This document shows, one piece after another, positions 21,196 to 31,543 of a DNA stretch of 64,000 nucleotides. The notes below the pieces were generated by a model that did not search any database, had not been told where the DNA came from, and saw nothing but the letters and a program-made list of their open reading frames with translations. The first letter of the stretch is position 1. Every line of letters starts with the position of its first letter. Source of the DNA: Multifurca ochricompacta (lineage: Eukaryota; Basidiomycota; Agaricomycetes; Russulales; Russulaceae); the NCBI GenBank assembly GCA_022496185.1, contig WTXG01000007.1, positions 186,001 to 250,000 of the forward strand. The letters are read 5' to 3'. The position numbers were made by a program, and so were the translations under genes.

Positions 21196-21531
21196 GACGG
21201 TCCATATTCAGTCGATGAGGCTAAGCTAGCGAGCCCCTCGATACCAAGGTCTTCGTTGCTCGGTTGCTCGTGAAAGGGCGGAGAGTAGAGATTGAGGGCG
21301 GCAATAGGGGACAGGGTTGTTTGTGTGGCAAGGGTAACAGCACTTATAATAATATTCGGGCTGGGCGGTTAGGAGCCCCCCCCCCTCTACCCGCCAGCCA
21401 GCCAGACTGTCTCATCCCAATAGATACGAAATGTAACACGGGACGTGGCAGTCCTCATCCTCTCAAGATTTCACTTTGTTCGTCAACTTAAGACACAGTA
21501 GCATATAATTTTTGTGAAAAAGAGAACGTAT
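21196..21531. other. Intergenic, no gene seen
   Basis: This is the spacer between the F-box gene 5' side and the NDUFAF6 3' end. It contains a C homopolymer near 21377-21386 and no recognisable coding or RNA feature. Confidence 0.5.
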
Positions 21532-22752
21532 TTAAAATGTACGTTTGTAATAGCTGCGCCAGACACGCCATGGGAGCTTCCAACTTCGTAGTTGTAGCGA
21601 TGGGTGAAAGACGTTGAAACCTACCGCCTCTAACCTTTCTAAAAACAAACCGATAGGCACCTGTTGCCAAAGGGATCAGTCCCCTTCCCCTTACCCCCCA
21701 CCCCCATACCATCAAAAAAACGATCGCTTACCCAGGCACTGAACACGGGAATAGCGACCCTCGGGACCCTCCCCGCGCTATCTCTGAACATCTCTCGAGC
21801 AGTAATTATGTGGTCATTTGCTATGGTCGCAAATTCAAAGACAGCATCGTCAATACCGTGAGCAGACGATCTTTTTCGGAACACATCTTCTTGGCTGACA
21901 CCGTGCTTGGCCGTAATTTCCGCGGGAATGACTACCCGGCTCTTAGATGCATGGTAAGGAAGCGCACGAAGGAGCGTGGAGATGCAATGCGCAACACCAA
22001 GGTGCGAAGCAGCATGCGACAGTGTGTCGGAAGAGATACCCAGCAAGGAAAGCAGGAGATAGTAGTGTGTTGAAGCCGTTGATTCTGCATGGGCGGTCAA
22101 GGACTCCATTGTTAGATGTGAGGAGCCTTTCAACTCTTCTGCCTACTAGGTGGATAAGCAAGCATAAGCATCGGCATTCAACTCGACGTGTGAGTGGTAG
22201 GAAATGCAGACCCGAGCATCCACAATCCTTCTCATGTGGTATGATGGAAGATTAGCGTCCCTCAATACGTCGTGCAATGCTAAAGCGACAGGGTGATGTG
22301 GGGGTCTGCCCTAAGTCACGTTCATAACCCGTGAGGTGGTGCATAGGGGAGAGACAGACCTCAGATAGGGCCTTCACGGCATCTCTCCAGAACTGCATCC
22401 TCATCTCTCCGATCAGAGGATTTGAAACATGATCCTGGACGGTCGCTAGCTCATCCTACTTGGAGGTCAACAGCGACACAACTGATTCAGGCTGTGAACA
22501 TACGTAAAATGCTTTTATGGCGAAATAGCCCTTCCGCTTTTCTGTGGGATAAAGGTGTGACACGAGGTATGCCTCATAGTCGTGCTTCTGAACAAAATTT
22601 CTGCAGTATGCGTGATGTTCGTCGGCTGCAGTCGCTTGGAGTGGTGTTGAAGTGCTGGCAGCTCGGAAATTGCAAGGAGTCGGACGAGATTTCGTGGGTA
22701 GAATACGGCGTATGCTAACTGTCAGTGGTTGGGATATACCTCGAAACTGCAT
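21532..22752 (-). CDS. NDUFAF6: Mitochondrial complex I assembly factor (phytoene-synthase-like)
   Basis: The protein begins with a basic, Ser/Arg-rich mitochondrial presequence (start 22752). A squalene/phytoene-synthase-like fold follows: AYCRNFVQKHDYEAYLVSHL, YPTEKRKGYFAIKAFY, ELATVQDHVSNPLIGEMRMQ, FWRDAVKAL, HPVALALHDVLRDANL, RRIVDAR and LLSLLGISSDTLSHAASHLG. The tail FLERLEAVGFNVFHPSLQL, WKLPWRVWRSYYKRTF ends at 21532 and is characteristic of NDUFAF6. An intron with donor GTAAGC at about 21730 precedes the last exon. The Asp-rich DXXXD motifs of true prenyl synthases are not evident, as expected for this assembly factor. It is divergent from SDHAF1, with 209 bases between starts. Confidence 0.9.
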
Positions 22753-22961
22753 CTAAAGAAGGATAGTTTATGTTGTTTAATGTGTCTGTCTGTGTAAAAG
22801 TAAAAGTAAAAGTAAAAGTAAAAGAAATAAAAGAAAACTGCTGTTGTTGCGTGCGCCGGACAGTGTCGGTCCGTCCAACCGACCGACTGGGAGAACTGAG
22901 CAACGAGCTAATATTCATTCATTTTTGCACCCGCCGCCGCCGCCGTCTCTATTGTAAAACT
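22753..22961. promoter_or_regulatory. Shared divergent promoter of NDUFAF6 and SDHAF1
   Basis: Only 209 bases separate the two start codons. The interval contains about five TAAAAG/GTAAAA tandem units (22795-22824) and a CCG repeat (22930-22944) just before the SDHAF1 start. No TATA box is visible. The shared interval suggests coordinated transcription of two respiratory assembly factors (inference). Confidence 0.6.
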
Positions 22962-23313
22962 ATGCCTTTAAGGCATTCAGGTTTACAGAAAGAAGTTCTT
23001 GCGCTTTACCGTCGGTATGTAAATTTATGTTCTGCCTCAACACTTTCACCACGGATCGTGATTTTGCAGCGCACTACGCATGGTTCGAACAAAGCCGCCA
23101 TCAACGAGAGATAAATTTCACCTCTTCGTCCGCTATAGTTTCAAGACGCAAGCAACAGCAGTGTCGCCCAGAAGTGTAAGCACCGTTGAACACCTCATTC
23201 GACGGGGGCAGAAACAACTAGAAACGTATGAAAACCCTGCTGTGAAGGATTGCTGGGTATCACAAGAGATGCGCGGTTGGGAGGCACAAGAACGCGGCGA
23301 TATTCGCCATTGA
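22962..23313 (+). CDS. SDHAF1: Succinate dehydrogenase assembly factor 1, LYR protein
   Basis: Two exons (22962-23014 and 23070-23313) encode a protein of about 98 residues. It opens MPLRHSGLQKEVLALYRR, which includes the LYR motif, followed by ALRMVRTKPPSTRD, the conserved RTKP region. The C-terminus has VSPRSVSTVEHLIRRGQKQL and ENPAVKDCWVS. LYR proteins of this type (Sdh6 in yeast) bind the iron-sulphur subunit of complex II and protect or deliver its clusters in the matrix. The 55-bp intron falls right after the LYR motif. Length and motif order agree with the family. Confidence 0.93.
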
Positions 23314-23580
23314 TAGGGTCGTTCTCCCTACATATTCGAGTGTTGCGGAGACTTCGCACCATACCCATAATGAAACTGTCGGTGGCACTACGGCATCGCA
23401 AGCCAATATATTCGAACATAGTGTACCAGTTTCATGGCCCACAAGACCAATAATGATGACCCTTTCTGGTGTAATTCTCCAAGCCTGCCACTTTGAAGAT
23501 GTTTCCAGGATGCTAGCAAGATCAGAGACAGTCCCCCATACGCTAGGCCCGTGCCAGTCTAACCCCTGTAGACTTTCTAC

Positions 23581-24352
23581 CTACGTGGTCGAGCGCGATA
23601 GAAGACTGTCTACTGTAACCTGAGCTGCCTCCGATATCGACGATGGGACTTTTTGTGCCTCAGGTTCCCGATGAATAATGTCTGTATCGCTCTCCTTGTC
23701 CTTGTCCCTCGCCGCGTGCTCCAACTTTTCTGCGTGAATAGTCATTGCGCCTTTGTAGGCGAGTCTCCTTTCGTTGATCACGTATTTTATCCGCGCCATG
23801 CTTTTGCGACACTGAAGAAAAGGATAAGAAGACATACACAATGAGCAAAATAAAAATGAGTGGGTAAAAACTTACCTGGTAGTTCCGCTTTTCAACGTTT
23901 TGCACCAGACCTGATGAGATGGAAGCGCGCCGATAGCTCTCTAGCTGTGTCGATATGAGGTTACGCTCCCTCAGGAGAACGTACCACAGAGTGTGGAGAT
24001 CCCTGAAGCTCTTCCTCCGGAGCTCTGCTGCGGACCAGGCTCGACCTGGAGAATCACGTTGAAGCTGCCACAGGAAGAAGACTACCGTCATCAACTCACC
24101 AAAGACGTCTTGAAGTCCGGAGTGGTCCTCTAAAGTATCATAAATAACTTTTCCATCTTTCTCTCGTTTTCGAAAAAAGGCGTAAAGGCCATGGTTTGGG
24201 TTCACAGGGATGTTGAGATGTGGACGAAGTGCACCAGGTGCACCTGATGACTCGCTTACATTTGGGATAGTTTCTACGGGCGTACTATACTTTCGAATGT
24301 GTCTGAGTGTACGAACAGCGCTGGAAGTGTATGAACGAAAGGAGGGCAACAT
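23581..24352 (-). CDS. MRPL47: Mitochondrial ribosomal protein uL29m (MRPL47/Mrpl4)
   Basis: Three exons: 24100-24352, 23876-24045 and 23581-23811. The N-terminus [20 protein letters not shown] looks like a presequence. An upstream in-frame ATG at 24415 exists but is less likely. The domain features are [54 protein letters not shown] and [18 protein letters not shown], the L29/L47 core. The large-subunit protein lies near the exit tunnel. The introns (54 and 64 bp) have clean GT..AG ends. Confidence 0.92.
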
Positions 24353-25040
24353 GGTGCCGAACAACTTGCAGCAGCAGCACAGCACAAATGAGGGCATGTA
24401 ACGTGACCGTGACATCGTGACCTCGTTTCTTTTTCTTATAAACTATTATAACGTATGATTACAGATTTAAGCGAAAAACGCGGCGATACAACAATAACTA
24501 AATTGCTTAGCCTCGGGGTCAATACGGTACATTATTTACAAAAAATTATTTGCTTGGCTCGATTGTATGATGTGTGTTATGCTGTAATGAGACAGATGCT
24601 ATGAAGATGCGACGGGGATGCAAAAAGGAAAGATGGGAGACAGGACAGGAAAACGAAAAGAAAAGAAAAGAAAAGAAAAGAGATGTATCTAAATAAACTG
24701 AGAATGGGAGATCAACGCGTGGGAGGGTGGTATGGTGCATAAAACGGTTCTTGATGTATAAAAGAATCAGTTGAAAATATGGTGTCACCTCTGAGAATGC
24801 TTCCTATGTTCATTCCAGCAGGAAATGTGACACCAGCCGGAAGGCAAGGAGATTCACCCAACCCATCACCAAATGGTTGATGATAGCTGAGTGGAGTCCC
24901 CATGGCCTCGGCTAAAGATGAATATTGGCAACTCGGATAGCCAATTATTGGTTGTAAATTGGGTAAGTCAGTGTGAGCATGAGCATGGCCAACGGAAGCG
25001 CTGCGGCCGGTGGCTTCCATCCATGAGCACTCCTCTGTAT
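24353..25040. other. 3' flank of TF gene with possible alternative C-terminal frame
   Basis: A (AAAAG)n tract lies at about 24652-24682. An open minus-strand frame from about 25206 to 24712 overlaps the end of the zinc-cluster gene in another frame. It encodes a Pro/Ser/Gly-rich sequence with HAHAHTDLPNLQPIIGYPS. It could be the true C-terminus if an intron shifts the frame, or an alternative isoform. Otherwise nothing is seen. Confidence 0.35.
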
Positions 25041-27610
25041 TTATCCCAGATGCGGTGAGGCAAGCGGAGAATCCGGGTACTGCCAAGGAAATATTGGGGA
25101 AGTTCGACTCGTGCGGGGTGATGATCCTGGTGATCGGCGCGCCTTTCGAGTCTGGACTTGTTCTTGTAGAAGATTTTGCAATATGTCGGCGATGCTGGTA
25201 GCGCAAGCAAATGATTCACCGACTTCTCGTAGGTACTGAATTGCAGTCTCAGCATTTTTCTCTGACAATTCCAAGGCGCCATATGCAACACGCGGGCCTG
25301 AGACCGCTTGAACGGCCGCCACCACGAATATAGTGGCGGCAGCGGAAACCACCTGGATCAGGGTAATGGGCACATAACGCAAGGTGAAGTGCCTGCGCCA
25401 TAATCCCGCGAGCTCCATAATCTCCGCTGCAGCCCTGTTGCAGGTCTGAGGTTTCACCAAAAATGAGCAAAAGTAAGAAAACTGGAGCTAAGACGCGCAC
25501 CTTTATATGGTCCGAATTGTCATCGATGTCTTCATAACTCCGCCTGCGACGATAGAAAGGACGGTGGAGGAGGATTGCTAGCCAGTGGTACGTCATGTGT
25601 AGCATAAGCTGGTGGGGTTGGGGTATCAAGAACTTGACTTGGCGAAATCGATTTCAGAAACAAGGTCGTTTTTCCACGTGCTAAGCTTGAGACTGAACGT
25701 TGAATCAGCAACCAAAGTGGGCTGCGAGCATATCATGGTTCCGCTTACTCCATTTGTGCTATCAGAAACTCGTCTGCTTCCTGACGAACTCCAAGCCGAG
25801 AAAAGTTGCTCCTGTTTGTAGGCCATCAGAACATGTAAAGTCAAAGAAATATGATAACACGACCAGACTTACACAACGTTGGCAATATCCCTGGCAATCT
25901 GCATGAGAGAACATGTCGCGGCAAACGTGGCAGAGATATGATTGGGGCGATCATTTTCGTCGGGAGGCCAAATCCCCAAGAATTGATCCAGGTCAGGTGA
26001 GACGAACGGTACGGGTATAGTTTGAGAATCCACGTAAGAAGTTGTGGAGAAGTTGCGCCCGACGTAGAGAGACCAAGTGGTGTCCTGAATCCAACGTCGC
26101 CAAATGCAGAGTGCGCACATTTTAGTGGACGTACCTGACAGAAAGTCGCCCATAAGGCCCAATTACGGTCCAACATTCCAGCATGGGTTATCAGGCCTGC
26201 TTCCACCCATGGTGAACAATCGATGCCTAAGCCAACTATCCCATAGCAAGACAGCGTTAATATAATATCCGACCATCCACAGGAACGCATGACATAGACA
26301 CTCACGCGCTTGAGACATCCGTGCGCTGATGCCTGGGAAAATATTAAACGAGTTTAATATCGGATCATCGTATCACGCTGATAGAGGCTTACCAAAATAA
26401 ATATAACCGAGAGTGGGGTGATTTTCGGACGAGTGATAATTTGCCAGGATGGATAACGCTGTCATAGCGCTCAACTTGGGGAGTTCGCACTCGTCCTCGA
26501 GGCAAGACTTGGCCTTATCAGCAAATCTCCGGCGAGAAACGGGATCCTTAATCGTTGGATCATCAGAAAAAGCCGTCGCAACAGCTAGGAGAGCATTGTG
26601 GAGCATTGGAGAATAGTGTGCGGTTTGAGCGGCGGGTGGAATTTGGCATGCTCAGACAGCGATGCATATCGCGTTGGAACAATTTAGGTATGACACGAAG
26701 CCCCCATGATGCGAAGAAACGGAATAGAAGATCCAGAAGCCTGTTTCATGTGACAAGTTCATTTAGCGATATGGAGGCTGCTATGGGAGAATAAGCCACC
26801 CACCGATCGTGTTCCAACTGTGTGAGCGGAACATCTTGAGGGAGATGACGGGCCCAATCGATCTCAGGATTGAGAACTGAGTTCTCTTGAGATAGCGACC
26901 GATATGCATCGGCGCTGCCATTTACAACTTCCTCATTGAACGAGCGGTGTTCCGGCGTGTTGGGCGCTAGCCTAAAGATGGCAGTGGACCCCAGAGCTGG
27001 AGTCCGTTATCCCCAAGCTGTAAATACAAAATTGGCATGATTGTTATTAAGTCAAAGCTTGAATGGAAGACATTGCGTACGTGAAGGTGTCGCGTGGGGG
27101 CGATAATTTGATCAATATCATCTGTTCCTCTGTCTTCGGCAAGACCGGTTCAGACTGAGTAGATGCCGGTGACGGGTGCCCACCAAAGGAGGGCGAGGCC
27201 AAGTCTGGGATGCTCAAAGCGAGTCCGATAGCATTCTGGGCGACTTCGTTGACGGGACAAGAGGTGTAAAAGGCAAGCTGTTCCTCAAGTATTTTGACTC
27301 GACGTTCCAAATGACGATTCATCTTCTTCAGGGAATCAACGTATTGTTTTGTGGTTGGCTTCTTTGCGCTCTCGGGGCCCCAGGAGCACTAGTCATAGTG
27401 AATGAAAACGACATCTAGGTCGTCCTGAGGATTCGAGCGTACCTCGTGGCCGGAAGCTCTGCAGGATGCGCAGACGGGTTCACATCCGTCGCATTTTGAT
27501 TTTCTATTTTTTTAGGGTCGGCGACGATAGAATAGTCTCCGCAGTGGAAGCGTAACGTACCTCCTCCTGCAATGGTTACAAGCACGTCGAGCGTAGCTAC
27601 CACGCTTCAT
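25041..27610 (-). CDS. nirA-like Zn2Cys6 transcription factor
   Basis: The start is MKRGSYARRACNHCRRR at 27610. A perfect zinc cluster is split by two introns: CNHC then RRRKSKC, DGCEPVCASC, RASGHE and C after the second intron (CX2CX6CX6CX2CX6C). A coiled coil follows, LKKMNRHLERRVKILEEQL. The middle-homology domain contains LSAMTALSILANYHSSENHP, GLGIDCSPWVEAGLITHAGM, LDRNWALWATFCQ and TTWSLYVGRNFSTTSYVDSQ. The end has LMLHMTYHWLAILLHRPFYR, AAAEIMELAGLWRRHFTLRY and NAETAIQYLREVGESFAC. This layout matches fungal nitrogen-assimilation regulators of the nirA/nit-4 kind, though basidiomycetes hold many paralogues with other roles. The stop at 25041 is the simplest model; a longer frame to 24712 is possible. 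Confidence 0.85.
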
Positions 27611-29069
27611 TAGAACAGTGAACTGCAAAGTGGAATCGGGAGATGCGTTTTGTGATTGAGAGGGCAGGGCCAGAATAAATAAACTTTATATATACCCGCG
27701 GCAGAGAAGTCAGGTTCGGACTGGCACTAGAATACAAAGGGGTCAGAACATGCAATTAGGCAGGTAGAACAGCCTCGGCTGCCATGAGGGCGCATGCCTC
27801 AAAGAATTTATCAAACTTGTCCCTGCCTGGTTGTTACTGTGGCGTTTACAGGCCACTTGTCTGTCAAAAATTCGCGACCCAGTCAGTTTCGGTGACAGTG
27901 ACAGCAATGTCGCCCATTGACGTACTCCTTCATCTAATTCTCATTCTCATTATTCCCGCAACAGTCACGGTCTCGGGATCATTTACCATTATTTACCATA
28001 ATACAAATAATACGCCGCCATTCTCCTGGTCTTGCCTTGGTTTGGTTTGGTTTGGCTTGGCTTGGCTTGTTCCCTCTCCCCTCACTCTCTCCTCTCCCCC
28101 TCCCCCTCCGAGGTCAGGTTTTGCGATGCATCATTGCCGCGTTGCCGGGCGTAGTTCACCGGTGATTGTTACCCGATATGGACATAAAAGAGAAGAGAAG
28201 AGAAGAGACATTTAATTAAAATTAATTAATTGACTTCCCCGTCTCCGGTGTTAAGTCAACGCGTTATTTTTCGAGAAAGTTTATCGACTTGTTCAACCAA
28301 CCAACCCCAACTCAGCACCGCACTCCTCCTTGATCGCCCTCGCCGTACTGTTGGTGTTGTGGTGGTTGTGGTCTCGTACTGCTGTGGTGCTGGAATAGCT
28401 AGAGCGACTACCAACTACTAACGACTGGCCACGAGTCTTTGCCGTCGTCAGAAAACCCTGGTAAGCGGGGCCGATACCTCATTAGACAACGTACGATACG
28501 AGCAATTATCAATTATTATCTTGTCGTTATCACTCGCGGGGTACTCGATCACGGTTAAATCACCTGTTATATTTCACAGAGTGCCAGGTGAAAGGCTCCA
28601 TTGTGATCCGATTGACATTCGGACTTATGCATGATGGAAAATAGCCCCCCTTTTCAGACAGCGTGCGAACAGAGCAGAACCCGAAAGGAAAGGAAAAGGC
28701 GGGAGAGGGGGGGGGGGGGTTGGTTGGTTATTATCGGTCGAGAAATTTTGCGCTCCATTCTCGGGGAGATTCGGGGCAAAAGCAAATCTTGGAAATAGTC
28801 ACAATCTTCGACGATGGACAAATCACAGATCGAGGCGCTGTAGTTGAAAAAGTGAGGGAATCGTGTGGCAGTGACGAGGATAGTGATGGAAGGAGGATGG
28901 AACACCGGGATAGGCTCGTGAAGAATTTGGTGGCTATGCCATCTTTTCCAATGCAATCAGAGTTGAATTTGGATCGGGTATACCTTCAGCGCCCGCGCTC
29001 GAAGATGGTCCATTGGTGCACTGCCAGTTATTTCTACACTGCTCCCCAAGTCAAGTCTAAACGCATGAT
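27611..29069. other. 1.4-kb intergenic region, no gene recognised
   Basis: This is the upstream region of the zinc-cluster gene and downstream of Nse2. It contains GGTTT/GGCTT repeats (28035-28068), a G homopolymer (28706-28720) and CT-rich runs. Plus-strand ORFs at 27784-28215 and 28663-29097 show no family features and have low-complexity composition. I treat them as chance. Confidence 0.5.
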
Positions 29070-30359
29070 TCATTCCACAATCTCCTCCACATCATGATCT
29101 TCCTCTCTTCTCCGCGCCCGGCGTTCATGGGCCTTTACCCTGCGTTCCAGTTCTTTGTTCGGTTTGAGATCATTAAGGCAGATCATTTGATTACAGCCAG
29201 ATGCTGGGCATTTCTTCTTCGTAAACCGATTAAGCCCAAGCACCTGCTTTATGGCCTCTGCCGAGAAAGTGTGTTGACAGATCGTCCTGTAAATAATAAA
29301 AATGCTTAGTGCTCAACATATCCTGTGACAACAATCTCACGAGGTTTGAGGATCCACAAGTGGGGTCAACGTTATAGGACAGTTGAAATCCTGGAGCACA
29401 CCGCCCACTTGAATGTCATCTTCATCATCATCGCTGTGATCTCCTTCTTCTGATCCATGAGGTCAGTCACTGGATCAAACATCGAGCCCGAGGTACACTG
29501 GCAAACCTTGAGGCAAGAACTCCACTACAGGCGGCATTGCCTCCTTCGGATGTTGTACCTCCTAAGGTGGTGTCAGGGACGAGTTTGCGGTACGTGGGGC
29601 AATGCCTACATAGATCGACTGCCTGAATGCAGCATATTCTTCGCTCTTCGCGTATTTCTGTCTACTAGTCTTTTTTTGTATGCATCCAACTTTTCCTGTA
29701 CTTCCGCCTGATAGCGCTCCACTACGTTACTCTGGAGAGGCTAAGAAAAACAGCTGAAGGTGATGCCGAGAGGTTGCTCACGATCTCACTACCTCCGACG
29801 ACTTGTTGATGCAAGCCTCTCAAAGTCTGTTCGTGTGACCGGATCTCCACATCAATGTCGATGACCTCTCTCATCAGGGCATCTAATCTGTCAAGTTCCT
29901 AAGCGTGAAGCCTTAGCATATGATGAAGGAAGGTCCGAACCACTGTACCTTTTGGGCCGTTCCCTCGTCTGCGTACTCCGCGACAGCAGTAGAAACCTCG
30001 GTGAGGAGAGAAAATGCACTCTCTTTCAAGTTGGTTTGAATCATATTCCAATCGGAAGCTATTCCTTGTAATTTCTGTCCCTCACTCCGATTCAACGGCT
30101 TATTCCCAAACTCGTTTTCGTGAAAGACGGGAATCCCATCTTGCCCGTCATCACGTTCAATTTCGGAGACATTGCGCACAACTCCTTCCTTTAAGGACCC
30201 CCCTTGCACTACACTGCTCCGGGTTCTTCGTAGGGGTCGAGGTTGCAGATCTTCGTCTTCGTCCACGTCAACCGCATCAACATCCTGGCGTTGTGTTTCT
30301 TCATCATCCTCGATATGATCAGACATGGCATCAACAACACGTCTTCTGTATCGTGGCAT
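29070..30359 (-). CDS. NSE2: Nse2/Mms21-type SUMO E3 ligase, SMC5/6 subunit
   Basis: The N-terminus MPRYRRRVVDAMSD (30359) leads into an acidic region. A coiled-coil region (VSTAVAEYADEGTAQK, LDRLDALMREVIDIDVEIRS) would dock on Smc5. The SP-RING lies in the last exons: LQDFNCPITLTPLVDPQTS, then after an intron TICQHTFSAEAIKQVLGL, KKCPASGCNQMICLNDLKP and NKELERRVKAHERRARR, ending at 29070. The C-P-I-T, C-x-H and C-P-x6-C ligand pattern is that of Mms21/Nse2. The complex acts in DNA repair and recombination, with this subunit sumoylating repair factors. Its start is 158 bases from the divergently transcribed mitochondrial uS12 gene. Confidence 0.88.
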
Positions 30360-30517
30360 GGTAGTAGTAGTAGTAGGCACACTGAAATGGAGTATAAAGA
30401 AAGTGGTTCGCCTCCCGTGAAGGACGCGTCGCGTCACTCACCGGCAAAATCCGGAGCGATCTCTACCAACAGCCAGTCACACCAACAACGTAGACGTAGA
30501 CCGCATACACTTCATTT

Positions 30518-31147
30518 ATGCTCTCCATCCTCAGTGTTATCGCACGACCGTCTCTATCCCAGACTCCCTTTATTCTGCGCTCTGCGCTCCCCAGGTTTCA
30601 GACATGTTCCTCATCGGTAGCATACGCTAACACATTCCACACTTCCGCGCCATCATTTCGAACCCTCAATCAAGCCATGCGTCGCAAACGTCCTCAAGAA
30701 AAGACATTATCAAGAGCACCTCTCCTAGATGACAACCCTCAGAGAAAGGGTATCGTCATGCAGGTGTTTACCGTGTCACCCAAAAAACCAAATTCTGCGA
30801 AGCGTAAAGTTGCCCGTGTGAGGCTCACGTCTGGGAAGGTTCTTCAGGCGTACATCCCAGGAGAGGGACATAACCTTCAGGAGCATAGTGTAGTACTTGT
30901 CAGGGGAGGCCGTGCACAGGACCTCCCTGGTGTACGGTGGGTCGTTACGCATGCGAGTCAACTTTTCCGCTGACGGACTCTGGGTATCACAAGTTACAAA
31001 CTGGTCCGTGGTGCTTCAGACCTCGGAGGCGTCGCAAACAGAGTGACAGCTAGAAGCCGGTATGGAGGTGAGCATACAATTCATCTAATATATTGACACC
31101 CGACGGTTCTCAAAATAACGGCTTTAGCTAAGAAACCGAAATCATGA
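30518..31147 (+). CDS. MRPS12: Mitochondrial ribosomal protein uS12m
   Basis: Three exons: 30518-30936, 30994-31067 and 31128-31147. A presequence of about 50 residues precedes the S12 core: [72 protein letters not shown] and [20 protein letters not shown]. The PNSAKRK and QEHS motifs are those of decoding-centre S12 proteins. The final exon encodes only the C-terminal KKPKS. Confidence 0.95.
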
Positions 31148-31543
31148 GATCGTTAAACTGGTCCTCAGGAGCCATTTCAACTCTTTGTTTAGTACAACGC
31201 CAGGGGTGCCAATTGTTTTGCTTTGACATTTCCATCTCTGTTACTTTCTTTACGTCACGTATTTTTATGGCCTTGAATAATCCGGCCTTCCATATCGCCG
31301 ACCTTTCAATACGACGGATCATTGGGCAGTCTAGTCTACCATCACTGTTGAGAACAACATTATTGAGCATCCCACAGGCACATTTTTCTTCTTCCCTGTG
31401 GCGTTTCCCGTTGACGTCTATTGTTTCATAATTTCCTTTTTTGGTAATCTGCGCATCAGGTCCACTGAGACGACTAGACTAAAACCTTTTATTAGCCATG
31501 AGCCGCGATGCTTGTTCTCGAGTCTCAGGGTCCCGACACTCAT
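31148..31543. other. Convergent 3' ends of uS12m and Spo71-like genes
   Basis: This spacer of about 400 bases lies between two convergent genes. The short ORFs here have no recognisable content. Confidence 0.5.

Noticed and set aside
27784..29097. Plus-strand ORFs of 143 and 144 codons
   Set aside because: Low-complexity composition over simple repeats, no conserved motif, and located in a promoter-like region.
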